NCBI GenBank assembly: GCA_029237695.1
Contig: CM055269.1
Span: forward strand, 35,945,175 to 36,009,174
Origin: Conchocele bisecta
Taxonomy: Eukaryota; Mollusca; Bivalvia; Lucinida; Thyasiridae
DNA length: 64,000 nucleotides
Direction: 5' to 3'
The position numbers were made by a program, and so were the translations under genes. The notes under the pieces are model-generated. The model was not told the DNA's origin. It was given only the letters and a program-made list of their open reading frames with translations, and did no database searches. Shown here one piece after another: positions 34,200 to 45,270 of this stretch (position 1 is the stretch's first letter; each line of letters begins with the position of its first letter).

Positions 34200-35349
34200 A
34201 TCAGAAGTAGAATTGACGTTGAAGGGCGGGTCCAGAATTTAAGTTTAGAGCGGGCGGGGGCGTGGGTTCTCAATTGTAAATGAGACACACAATATCGTCA
34301 ACTTTCTGCAATTTGTCTGGCAAGGTCATAAACACTGGACGACAAAAAAAAGTTATTTTCATGTAAAAAATTGGTTCAAATCTAAACTCGACAAATGGTA
34401 GAGGGGGGCGTGCAGTGCGTCTGACACGCCCCCGCCTGAATGTGGCTGTATTGGAGTAGTCTTGTGTTGCATTACTCTACCAGATTCTGGCTAAGCTAAT
34501 CAAAGCACTGAAAGTACTGAAATATATTATCTCCACAAAAACTTGCGGATCTAGAGACTGAAAGTTGCATATGTTCTCAATCATCATCCAGAGTCAAATG
34601 TACTGTGATGGTGCAAACCCATTCCCATACATACGTTTTCTCTAGAATAAATTACTGTTTGCAACTCCCAGAAAAAAAAGTGTACGAAACTGGCGAATAA
34701 ATGTTCACTGCTACCTAACTGTGAGAACTAAAGATAATAGCTGCTGTATTCATACGCACGAAATGTCTTAATTCGTGTTTCCATAATGTAACTCATAAAC
34801 TGAGCACAAAACTGTGATACTATAGAGAATAGTATATATAGAGTTTTAGGTACAAAATAAGACAGACCAAAACGCCATAGGATAAGTTAGCACAGGGCAC
34901 TATTTTCTTGGTCGTACTCGCCGTTTAGGCGTAGCGTAGCACGATCAAGGGCGTGACACAATATGCTATCTCAAGGGATAATAACATATATACAAACGAA
35001 GATACAATAATGATACAATAATACATCTCCAAACCGGACACCCATTGTGTTTAGTTCAGATGGGTGTCACTATAATGTATTTCATAGTCGTGTATGTTAA
35101 CCCTTTCACCCCTAAGTAACTGGAATGGACTGTGATAGTATGCTAATTTTCCGACCAATCCAATCTTCACAAAATATTTTTCAGATTAGTCCATTTATGA
35201 AAAGTGTTTTTGTTCTAAAAAATTATGAAAATTATTGCAAAAAGTGCAGATCCTGACGTTACGAGCCGGCTCATCTGGATCTGCACGGTTTGCATAAACC
35301 GCTATAGCAGGATTTCGGGTTCAAAGGGTTAATGATTGAAATTGACAAC
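34200..35349. other. No gene recognised; small hairpins
   Basis: GGGCGGGGGCGTG (34,251) can pair with CACGCCCCCGCC (34,424). CTCCAAACCGGACACCCATT at about 35,030 is a fragment of the CAGTGGAACC-ended family. A hairpin CAGATCCTGACGTTACGAGC...TCATCTGGATCTGCA lies at 35,247-35,300. No gene. Confidence 0.35.
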
Positions 35350-35379
35350 ACTGTTCATGGAGAGCTCAATTTAGTCTAT

Positions 35380-35890
35380 AATTTAGAGGTAAAAGATGTG
35401 CATTTTTGTGATGAAAGCAACAAACTTTGTATATAACCATTTTGAAGTATGCTGAATCCAAAAAAAAAAGAAGACTAGAACATGCTGAAAATGAGGCCCC
35501 AAAAGGGCCCCTAAAGTTTTTATTGAAATATTCACATTACCAGGTAATGCGTTATATAATTGAACAAATCCATGCGTCATGTTTTGTTTGTAGTTTGCAA
35601 TGCATAGCTTTTATTATTTTTCATTATTGGTTAAAAAAGAGGCATCAAGAGGCCCCAAAAGGGGTCTTATTACTGAAAATTGTATTATTTAGCTTAAATC
35701 TTAGAAAAAATAGCTTTTGTTTGTAGGATGTGAAACGTCATGTCATTCTTGTATTAATACAATAGTATTTGCATTTTCTGATTCACTACATGTGTGTTAA
35801 TTGCATTTTCTGACAAAAAAAGGCCCCCAAATGGGGTTTTATAACAAAAAAGAGCATTTTTAAGCCAAAATATAAAATATAAAAAAGTGA
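35380..35890. repeat. Left arm of the third nuclease-bearing element
   Basis: 'TTAGTCTATAATTTA' followed by 'gtgcatttttgtgatgaaag' and GAGGCCCCAAAAGGGGCC is the complement of 40,380-40,571. The palindromic word GGCCCCAAAAGGGGCC recurs in weaker form at about 35,651 and 35,823. The same spacing of 150-180 bp is seen in the right arm. Confidence 0.55.
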
Positions 35891-36174
35891 TCGCACTGAG
35901 TATTTTCTATGAATTTTATACATACATGTACATGGACACACATATTTTTGCTGCCGTGACTGGAGAAATGGGGCTTATGGGAGTTTTTAAATGGTGCTTA
36001 TGGGATTACTCGTGGTCCGCTAGCACACTTGCAGTTTGATTGGGATGGTGGATGTTTCACTGACTGAATGTCAAACAGTGTTTGCCCTGATCAGACCGCG
36101 CGGATGCGCATGCTGATCTGGGAGTGGTCGCATAGGCCCCATTTCTCCAGTCACTGCCACATACAACAATGTAT

Positions 36175-36689
36175 CAAAATCTATACAAAGCCAAACATGT
36201 CTCAGGATAATTGCTGACGTGGGATATGAAGTTAAGTTCATAATACGCTCACTGAATTATTGGCACCATGTTATTAAAGCACATTCTTATCCACATCATA
36301 AAATACGTGTCCCATAGTGTTGAGTTCATATACAAGTATGTGTATGCTATACACACACTTATCCACCTCAAGTAATACTTAGATCATGGTGTTGGGTTCA
36401 TATACATACTAGTATATGTTCGATAGCCGCGGAACTATCTACATTATACATGCATATTGTTCAGCATATGTTCTCAAGTTCATATACACATGTACTACTC
36501 TCATTAGCACGGAAATAATCACATCAAGTGTTTAGCCACATCTGATGTTGAGTTCACTCGTAAACACATAATTATTCACATAATCCACTTCTCCGCATGT
36601 GCTGTGGAGTTCATAATACTAGTACCGTATGTACAAACTTACTTACATCATATACTACTCTAGTTCATATGTCATAAACACACAATTAG
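36175..36689. other. No gene recognised
   Basis: Several phrases of the type 'gttgagttcata' followed by 'tatacaca' recur at irregular spacing of about 60-90 bp, suggesting a decayed tandem repeat. It probably represents the interior of the element downstream of the nuclease gene. Confidence 0.3.
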
Positions 36690-39400
36690 TCACCTCCTGT
36701 TCTGCTCTATGATAATTTCATAGCAATTACACATTTTACGCCAACTGACTACACATTCTTGCATATCATTCTCTATCACACAGACCTCGCAATGACATAG
36801 CTGAGTACAAGATAGATTTGCATTTATGCACTTACATGTCCCGTACATGCAGCCCTGCAGCTGCATTTGACCAGCTCTGAACAAGATTTGGAAGCCTCTG
36901 GCAATTTACTCCAAACTGGCTTCCACACTCCATCATACATGGCCCATCCCCAGTCAACAGGGTCGGGAAGTTTGGGATCCGAGAGCAAAGCCTGCCCCCA
37001 TACATGCCCTGCATGATAAGCAGCTCTTTTAATGTGTTGGTCCAGGGCAGATCTGGTTGGAGGGATGTTGGAAATTTGCCTATTTCCATGCGCAAATAAT
37101 TGCTTCCTGGCAAGATTGACCGTTTCGCATGACAATGTTCTACAGTAGCACAACAAACCTCTCCAGCAAATCAATGACATCATCAGAGACGGATTCCGGA
37201 TCACTGGCTACAGATTTGAACAAGGGTAGAACATGGGGCTGTGACATCCATACTGTAAATGCGGTCTTCTTACCCACACCATAAAAGGCAGAGACTGTAT
37301 CGCACCCGGACACCGCATGCAGGAACAAAAGACCACAAGATGCATCAGGACCAAGCCGCGTTGCAATGGAATGTGCTGGAATATACCTGAAAGATTTTGA
37401 ATGTCCGAATGCCACCCATAATTTACAACCAGTAACAACGCTAACAGCAGCAACAGCCAGAACTACAACATCGGTGTCGGTTGCTTCTATCATTACATCC
37501 GTGAATCCGTGTCTAAATGCATCGCTTGCATGCAATATCATGCGAGAGTCGGACTCTTCATGCGAACATTGCTGGAGCACTGAGTAGTCAACATTTTTAA
37601 CAGATGAGTTCGAAAGAATACTGTCGCGAAAAGTTGTAAGCATTTGTTTTCCGGGGGAAATTTTCACATGTTCTATTGCCAAAGCCAAGAACTCGAACAA
37701 TGCCGTTTTATTCCCATCGACGCGAAGAAACGTTTTCCAGTTTGTAGGAAGATTGGCGGTTCTAGTTACTCTCAACAGGTCTCCCGTACCACGGCATTGT
37801 CTTGTGAAGGCTTTCAGACTATCAGGGCGATATACATCCCAAACAACATCCAGACGATGGACCGATTCCAGCTGTTTAAGCAGAAATGGCAAAAACAACT
37901 TACCTGCATAGTCTTCAAAGGTTTTGAGATTCTTGTCAGTTTTCTTTGGATAAATAGATTGCACTATGGCGGCTCCGTCTAATATCTTCAAGATCACATT
38001 TGGCTGATCAACTGGCTCTTCATTTGTTTGCTCTAGACATTTCAACAGTTCTGATTTGTTGCAAGCTTTTGTAACATTGTTTTCAGATAATGACGGTGGC
38101 CAAGCATGATTCTCGTGTTCAAAAAATCTATCTAAATCTCCATCACGATTTTGACACGAGATGTACAATTGTATGAAAATTGTTCTTGGCGATTGGATCA
38201 TTGATTGGTCTAGAATTACCACGAATACGTTCATCTACTAGTGTTTCATATTGTGATTGTCCAATGCGCTCAATAGTTTCTATTGACGAAACGACTTCTT
38301 TCGACATACTAATCTTCGTATCCAAAGACAGTAGGTCGGAAGAGCACTCTGAAAATGGGTTACCCAGTTCGTCGATAACATCTACCAACTGGCGCACCTG
38401 TGAATGAAATCTTTTTTTGCGTACCGTCGTTTTCTTCATGGTGTTTACTGTGCTATTTGTCAGTATCAGAATCCGCCTCCTTGATAATTCGTATTACTTC
38501 CGGGGCGGAGAGTATCTGGATTTTCTGTGATGCCCACAAATCCGCCGTCCCCCTTGATGACTGCGTTCTGTTGTTCATGCACCTGGTCGTGTGCCATTGC
38601 TGAAAATCTAGTATGTGTTTTATGCGTAACAAAATGACCACGAACAAACTCTTCAAACACATCAGGACATGTTTCCTGTAGACAGAGTAGATCATATGTG
38701 TGGACAGAAAGCCAACGTGCATAATGAATATGATCTAGACCAAAGAACCAGGGAACAATGCGGACAAGGCACTCAACATACGTACCGAAGTTGGCTTCCC
38801 GTTGTGACTTCAGAAACTGGAGCAACAAAGATTTTAACATCAGAGTCTTGTGCCAGTAGAAGAACTGTGGATGGAGGTTGGCATTGTGCATGGAATTACA
38901 CCAATCATCGAACGTGAGCAAATTCACATCTCCAGTGCAGTTCTCTGTGTATTCAGTGTATGACTTCTTCATTAGGATGAACAGTGCTGCAGCCATGACT
39001 TGATGAGCCCACTGGCATCTTGAAGTGTGTGCGCCTTTCTGAATGCTGTCCGCCCTTCCAGGTGTTGTGACACCAGCAGTTGTTAAAGCTGATAACCAAC
39101 CACTCTTTTTCAACCATTCACCAATAACCAATTCAATGTGCAAGCCTCCCATCATAACAAAATACTCGTTATCTCCAAAGACATCCGGCCATGACCATTG
39201 AATCCGTTTTGCTATAGCGTACAAGGGCTGATCCACAGTGATGACTGGTGTTTGTGATGGATGCTTATACTGTGTTGCTTGTTTGATAATGTTCATGCCA
39301 TGCTTGACCACTGCTGCATTTTCACGAACCAGTGGTAACACAGAAGTAATAGCTGGTCTAATGGTTTCTGTAACTTGTTGGCCCGCAAACTATGCTGACC
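36690..39400 (-). pseudogene. FEN1/XPG-like nuclease with Cys-rich tail (Academ-like), frameshifted
   Basis: Reading right to left, the first block (39,341 to about 38,510) has SVLPLVRENAAVV, GDNEYFVMMGGLHIEL, WFFGLDHIHYARWLSVH and DQVHEQQNAVIKGDGG. The second (to about 38,150) has NPFSECSSDLLSLDTK. The third (38,234-37,140, 364 codons) carries the nuclease: ILDGAAIV (D86), RLDVVWDVYRPDSLKAFTRQ (D129, D133), HEESDSRMILH (E226, E227, D229), ATDTDVVVLAV (D253, D255) and SGCDTVSAFYGVGKKTAF (D312), like the FEN1 acidic cluster plus a GxGKK turn. The fourth adds SALDQHIKRAAYHAGHVWGQ, and the last a tail with KCSCRAACTG, CKC and CTQLCHCEVC. Frameshifts lie near 38,510, 38,200, 37,145 and 36,845, and stops stand upstream of 39,393. 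Academ membership is inference. Confidence 0.75.
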
Positions 39401-39889
39401 ACGATACCTATTGGTTAGGCTCTAGCAGCTCAGTGTCACATAATGTGGATACATGATTCAGCCACTCGGTTTGTGATGTATCTGACTCCACAACCAACAA
39501 TAGTTGAAAGGGGAAATAACACTGAACATGCTAATCACATGGAACCTGTACATGTATATGTGCATGCCATTGGCTGCACTCAAGCAGTAGCTCTTCAGCA
39601 TAATTCGGCACCAGTATGTTTCTTTTGCATTACGTAGCCGGATAATGTTATAATTAATATTCTAATTTATTCAGATACTATATAAGGCCTATTAGGTTTC
39701 TCCACATATGTAATTCACATCGTTACCTTAAGGGACCTCACATTGTATGTATGGCAAAATGTAAAATATAGAAAATGTGATGAACTAGGATGAACCTAAT
39801 AAATTAATAAGTTTAGTGATATAATGTTGAATATATAATTATGTCCAATACATTTACTGTATCCGAGTATACTTTACTATTTTTTCTAA

Positions 39890-40571
39890 ATAACCCTTTA
39901 TGGGCCTCTTTTCACCAAACATTTTGATAAAAATGAAAGAAATATGTTTTTTTTAAAAATAGACCCAATTTCAATATTAAACCATAAACATTATCACTTC
40001 TGGAATATTGTAAATGTACAAATCAAATCTTATTTTACAATTTTCTAAATTCGTCTCCTCCTTTTGGGGCCTCGTTTTTTGGCATGTTATATGCGAGATA
40101 GAGAGTGCGTCCTTTTTTTTTTGGATTAAGCATACATCAAAATGGTTCTACGCAATGAGTTGATGTCACAAAACTCACTTATCGTCTCATTTCATGCGTT
40201 ATCTTACTAACTTAAACAACTATTGTTTTTAAAAAATAGTAATATTTTGGTAATAAAACCCCTCTTTTTTCAGCAAACCATTAAAAATAATATTAAATAT
40301 GCACTGAGCAAACAAACTGTACATGAATCATACTAGAATCACATGTTTTTATTATATTATATAACACATTACGTGGTAATGTGATTTTTTCAATAAAAAA
40401 ACTAGGGCCCCTTTTGGGGCCTCATTTTCAGCATGTTCTAGGCAAAATCGAGACTGTCTCCTTTTTTTTTTGGATTCAGAATACTTCAAAATGGTTGTAT
40501 GCAAAGTTTCTTGCTTTCATCACGAAAACGCACATCTCCCCCCTTTTCATGCCTTTAAATTATAGACTAAT
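39890..40571. repeat. Right arm of the third nuclease-bearing element
   Basis: CCCTTTTGGGGCCTC occurs at about 40,058 and 40,407 and a weaker form at 39,894, all opposite in direction to the left arm. 'ctttcatcacgaaaacgcacat' and 'TAAATTATAGACTAA' mirror the left arm end. A run of 9-10 Ts precedes GGATT at 40,123 and 40,470. I could not fix a target duplication. Confidence 0.55.
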
Positions 40572-40573
40572 GT

Positions 40574-40644
40574 AATTTGAACCTCTCCAAACCGGACACG
40601 CTGGTGATCTCACAGGGTGTCCGGTTTAGAGACGTTCCACTGTA
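40574..40644. repeat. CAGTGGAACC hairpin
   Basis: TTTGAACCTCTCCAAACCGG pairs with CCGGTTTAGAGACGTTCCAC around 'acacgctggtgatctcacagggtgt'. It lies directly against the right arm end, so it may be part of that element or a separate insertion. Confidence 0.5.
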
Positions 40645-40721
40645 ACCGTTAGTTTGGGGCAGTTGCAAGTGCGCCGAGGGAGAAATAGTTCGAAGCCATA
40701 TTTCAAGTACCCAGTCAATTA

Positions 40722-41157
40722 TACGGAGCCCCGCAGGGTCGTAGAATTTTTTTTTATTGATTCGTTCCGACGAAATAACAATTCGTTCCCTCAATTTCAC
40801 AATTCGTTCCCACGATATGACAATTCGTTTTCCACGATATGACAATTCGTTCCCTCAATTTAACAATTCGTTCCCACGAAATAACAATTCGTTCCCACGG
40901 GAACGAATTGTTAATTTGTGGGAACGAATTGTTATATCCGGTGGGAACGAATTGTTAATTCGAGGGAACGAATTGTTAAATTGAGGGAACGAATTGTCAT
41001 TTTGTGGGAACGAATTGTTGATTCGAGGGAACGAATTGTTATATCGTGGGAACGAATTGTTAATTCGAGGGAACGAATTGTTAAATTGAGGGAACGAATT
41101 GTTATTTCGTGTGAGCGAATGAATAAAAGAAGTACATGTCCCCTGCGGGGCTCCGTA
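40722..41157. mobile_element. TACGGAG-ended element with inverted 21-bp arrays
   Basis: The ends are TACGGAGCCCCGCAGGG and CCCTGCGGGGCTCCGTA, with CAATTA on both sides (40,716-40,721 and 41,158-41,163). The interior is two head-to-head arrays of 21-bp units. About six units contain AACAATTCGTTCCC (40,765-40,900), and about ten contain its complement GGGAACGAATTGTT (40,897-41,120). Apart from short spacers the element consists of these arrays. The 7-residue repeat proteins it appears to encode are artefacts. Confidence 0.75.
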
Positions 41158-41167
41158 CAATTAGGCT

Positions 41168-41470
41168 TATCCCGTCAGCACAGTGCATATGTGCCGTGAA
41201 ACACGGTGCCGTGAAACATTTTTGATATCATGTCAATACGACCTACTCACTGCGTATGAATATGTGCGGTTGCTGGGGTTATTTCTTTGCATTTTAAAGC
41301 CATTTGTATGTGTTGACGGGATAAATAGAATAGTAGGTTAGTGCCGTGAATGGAAAAAACTATCTGGAGCGGCACGGAAACGGGATGTGCTCGGCAGAGC
41401 CTCGTCCATCCCGTTTCCTAAGCCTTGCCAGATATGTTGTCCCATTCACGGCACTAACCTACTATTCTCT
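41168..41470 (-). mobile_element. Double-hairpin foldback family A, reversed
   Basis: Same subfamily as 25,049, with the 'cgacctactcactgcgtatg' spacer. Its right end CTAACCTACTATTCT lies 24 bases before the splice acceptor of the 19-nt ZP exon. Confidence 0.7.
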
Positions 41471-41494
41471 ATTTATGTTTCGCTCTCGTTTCAG

Positions 41495-41513
41495 GACACC
41501 GTATATGCAGTGG
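41495..41513 (+). CDS. ZP-domain gene, exon 2 (19-nt microexon)
   Basis: A strong pyrimidine-rich acceptor (TTTCGCTCTCGTTTCAG) precedes GACACCGTATATGCAGTGG, which is followed by GTAAAT. It enters in phase 0 from exon 1 and leaves one base that joins CT of exon 3 to make an alanine codon. The product, DTVYAV, completes the signal-peptide cleavage region. The exon is very short, so the call rests on splice signals and phase. Confidence 0.45.
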
Positions 41514-41620
41514 GTAAATATAACGGATTCAATTGAATGGTCGGTGGAAGAAAGGGGTTAACTCTATATGGGTGTTTGCTTCCTTTTTTTCACCATCCTC
41601 TTTAATTATTAAATTACCAT

Positions 41621-41811
41621 GGGCCCGTTTCACTAAACTTCGTACGACTAAACTGTTCGTAAGTGCAAAATTAGGATCGTCTGGAAAGTTCAATTGATGG
41701 ATTTACATTTACATGTATTACATAACGTAAATCCAATACTTGTTTACGAGAAAACATTGTTAATGTGAAATTTACAGACTGTCATAATTTTGCACTTGAA
41801 ACGGCCCCCAA
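41621..41811. mobile_element. MITE family E, short copy
   Basis: The left end GGGCCCGTTTCACTAAACTT is intact; the right end lacks the usual 'acgaagtttagtg' and goes straight from 'ttttgcacttg' to AAACGGCCCCC. It lies within intron 2 of the ZP gene. Confidence 0.6.
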
Positions 41812-42039
41812 TAATGCAATAAAGGAACATTTTCTCGTGGTGTATTTATTAAAATTACAATTTTTTAAATCGTTGTCAGAATCGGAGACATTAAATGGAT
41901 TTTGACTGATAACAAATTGCTACATCGTACGTTGAGACTGATATCTGGCTTCAAATAAAATATAATGAAAATAAATATAATTTCTAATGAGTACCAGCGT
42001 CAACTTTCATTGTAAAGAAAAGAAAACATGTTCGTTACT

Positions 42040-42385
42040 ATAGGAATGAATGGCATTTTTATGGAATTTATCGGGGTATAAACTGGAAAAGTCGCGGGAA
42101 TACTGGACGAAGGCCGGAAGGCCTCGTCCAGTATTCCCGCGACTTTTCCAAGTTTATATCCCAAATAAGTTCCACAGAAAGGCCATTCATTCCTTATAAT
42201 TCCAGCATTTGAAATAAATTCATCAAGAAAATGTGTTTATTTTACGTTTTCTTAAGAATTATTTTAACTGCGCCTCACGGTTACGGAAAGTAGTTCGGCG
42301 TGGGAGTTTACTGGGATATACATTTTGGACAGAGACTTGCTACGGACCAATCAAATGTTAGGGAATTGTGTAAATATTTTTGTTA
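42040..42385. mobile_element. Foldback family C, copy 3, abutting ZP exon 3
   Basis: The palindrome (AGGAATGAATGGCATTTTTA to complement) is followed by the ATTCCAGCATTTGAAATAAA arm and ends in 'ggaattgtgtaaatattttt'. In copy 1 this text continues GTGCTGGAATTAT; here it continues GTTATGTAATTACAG, the splice acceptor of exon 3. Confidence 0.65.
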
Positions 42386-42396
42386 TGTAATTACAG

Positions 42397-42656
42397 CTAC
42401 ATGCAGGTGTTACAAAGCAGAAGATGACAGCACGTTGTCCATTGATATTCGGGTGTCGGAGTCTGATACAGCAAATCAGATCATGGGAATTGATATGATC
42501 ACCGCCTTCACCAGCGACTGCGTTTCATCGAGAGTCACAGATGGCGACGTCGCGGTTCACGCCCTGACGATCACCGTCGATGCCACGGGCCTGCCAGGGA
42601 CCGCCACACAAACAGTGCCTGCCGTAACAATTAACTGCTATACCAGCCTGGACGCT
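42397..42656 (+). CDS. ZP-domain gene, exon 3
   Basis: The exon follows the acceptor 'ttatgtaattacag' and ends at GTAAGT (42,657). Its 86 complete codons include TCRCYKAEDDSTLSIDIRVS, GIDMITAFTSDCVSS and DVAVHALTITVDATGLPG, ending TINCYTSLDA. This is the early part of a mollusc-type ZP module: paired cysteines, an S/T-rich β-strand pattern and an I/V-rich strand before the 'ATGLPG' turn. GC content is visibly higher than the flanks, as expected for coding sequence. It enters needing two bases (CT after the G of exon 2) and leaves in phase 0, matching exon 4. ZP proteins polymerise in extracellular coats such as egg envelopes; the specific role here is unknown. The exon end coincides with the first unit of the tandem array. 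Confidence 0.7.
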
Positions 42657-45270
42657 GTAAGTCTGATTTATAGCCCCGCTATATCAGCATCGACATTGTA
42701 AGTCTGAATTATAGCCCCGCTATATCAGCATCGACACTGAAAGTCTGATGATTTATAGCCCCGCTATATCAGCCTCGACACTGTAAGTCTGATTTATAGC
42801 CCCGCTATATCAGCCTCGACACTGTAAGTCTGAATTATAGCCCCGCTATATCAGCATCGACACTGAAAGTCTGATGATTTATAGCCCCGCTATATCAGCA
42901 TCGACACTGAAAGTCTGATGATTTATAGCCCCGTTATATCAGCCTCGACACTGTAAGTCTGATTTATAGCCCCGCTATATCAGCCTCAACACTGTAAGTC
43001 TGATTTATAGCCCCGCTATATCAGCCTCGACACTGTAAGTCTGATTTATAGCCCCGTTATATCAGCCTCGACACTGTGAGTATGATTTACACGTCCCGCT
43101 ATACCAGGCTGGATACTGTATGTCTGATTTACACCGCCCGCTATACCAGCCTGAACACTGTATGTCTGATTTACACAGACTGCTATACCAGTCTGGATAC
43201 TGTAAGTCTGATTTATACCGCCCACTGTACCTACATGAACACTGTATGTCTGATTTACACAGACTGCTATACCAGCCTGAACACTGTATGTCTGATTTAC
43301 ACAGACTGCTATACCAGCCTGGATACTGTATGTCTGATTTATACCGCCCGCAATACCAGCCTGGATACTGTAAGTCTGATTTACACTTCCCGCTATGCCA
43401 GCCTGAACACGTATGTCTGATTTACACAGACTGCTATACCAGCCTGGATACTGTATGTCTGATTTATACCGCCCACAATACCAGCCTGGATACTGTAAGT
43501 CTGATTTACACTTCCCGCTATGCCAGCCTGAACACTGTATGTCTGATTTACATCGACTACTATACCAGCCTGGATAATGTATGTCTGATTTACACCGCCT
43601 GCTATATCAGTCTCGATACTGTATGTCTGATTTACACCGCCGGCAATGCCAGGCTGTAGACTGTAAGTATCATTTACACCACCCGCTATGCCAACATGAA
43701 CACTGTAAGTCTGATTTACACCGAGCGCTATACCAGCCTGCATACTGTATGTCTGATTTACACCGCCCGCTATACCAGCCTGAACACTGTAAGTCTGATT
43801 TACACCGCCTGCTATACCAGCCTGAATAATGTATTTCTGATTTACACCGCTGGCCGTGCCAGCCTGGGTACTGTAAGTTTGATTTACACCGCCCGCTATA
43901 CCAGCCTGGACATTGTAAGTCTGATTTAAACCGCCCGCTATACAAGCCTGTACACTGTAAGTCTGATTTACACCGCCCGCTATGCCAGCCTGAAGACTGT
44001 AAGTCTGATTTGCAACGTTTGCGGTGCCAGCCTGGATACTGTAAGTCTGATTTACACCGCCGGCTATGCCAGGCTGTACACTGTAAGTATCATTTACACC
44101 GCCCGCTATACCAACCTGAACACTGTAAGTCTGATTTACACCGCGCGCTTTACCAGCCCGAACACTGTAAGTCTTTTGCACGGGCTACGCGAGGCTGTAC
44201 ACTGTAAGTACCATAATGCATTTACACTGCCAGCTATACAGCATGAACATTGTAAGTCTGATTTTGTAGTATTTACACCGCCCGCTGTGTACCAGCTGAA
44301 CTGTATGATTTACAGCCCGCTGTACCACCTAACACTGTATGTCTGATGACAGCGCGTACCAGCCGGGATATTGTAAGTCTGATTTACACCGCCCGCTGTA
44401 CCACCTGAACCTGTATGTTTGATTTACGTCCGCTGTACCAGCCTGAACACTGTATGTCTGATTGACACCGCCCGCTGTACCAGCCTGGATATTGTAAGTC
44501 TGATTTACACCGCCCGCTATACCAGGCTATGCCAGACTGTACACTGTAAGTATCATTTACACCGCCCGATATACCAGCCTGAACACTGTAAGTCTGATTT
44601 ACATCACCCGCTGTACCAGCCTGGATACTGTAAGTCTGATTCACACCGCCCGCTGTACCAGCCTCAACACTTTATGTCTGATTTACACCGCCCGCTGTAC
44701 CAGCCTGAACACTGTAAGTCTGATTTACACCGCCCGCTGTACCAGCTTAAACACTGTAAGTCTGATTTACACCGCCCGCTGTACCAGCCTGAACACTGTA
44801 TGTCTGATTTACACCGCCCGCTGTACCAGCCTGAATTATGTATATCTGATTTACACCGACCGCTGTACCAGCCTGAACACTGTAAGTCTGATTTACACCG
44901 CCCGCTATACCAGCCTGGATACTGTATGTCTGATTTACACCGCCGGCTATGCCAGCTGAACACTGTTAGTCTGATTTACACCGCTCGCCGTGCCATCCTG
45001 GATACTGTATGTCTGATTTATACCGTCCGCTATACCAGCCTGCATATTGTAAGTCTGATTTACACCGCCCGCTATGCCAGCCTGAACACTGTAAGTCTGA
45101 TTTACACCGCCCGCTATACCAACCTGAACACTGTAAGTCTGATTAAGACCGCCCGCTATGCCAGCCTGAAGACTGTATTGTCTGATTTACACCGCCCGCT
45201 ATACCAGCCTGGGTACTGTAAGTCTGATTTACACCGCCCACTGTACCATCCTGAACACTGTATATGCGAG
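42657..45270. repeat. 41-44-bp tandem array built on the exon-3 splice donor
   Basis: About 60 units fill the start of intron 3. The first dozen are 41-44 bp (AGCCTCGACACTGTAAGTCT + 'gatttatagccccgctatat'); later ones are 42 bp (AGCCTGAACACTGTAAGTCT + 'gatttacaccgcccgctata'). The unit is homologous to the exon-3/intron-3 junction (CTATACCAGCCTGGACGCTGTAAGT, shown in two parts: exon 20 bases, then donor). Units carry either GTAAGT or GTATGT. The array is open for long stretches on both strands because 42 is a multiple of three; those proteins are artefacts. The exon-3 frame itself stops at 42,699. Confidence 0.85.

Noticed and set aside
40757..41199. 7-residue repeat proteins (RERIVNS type)
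   Set aside because: Translation of 21-bp transposon arrays.
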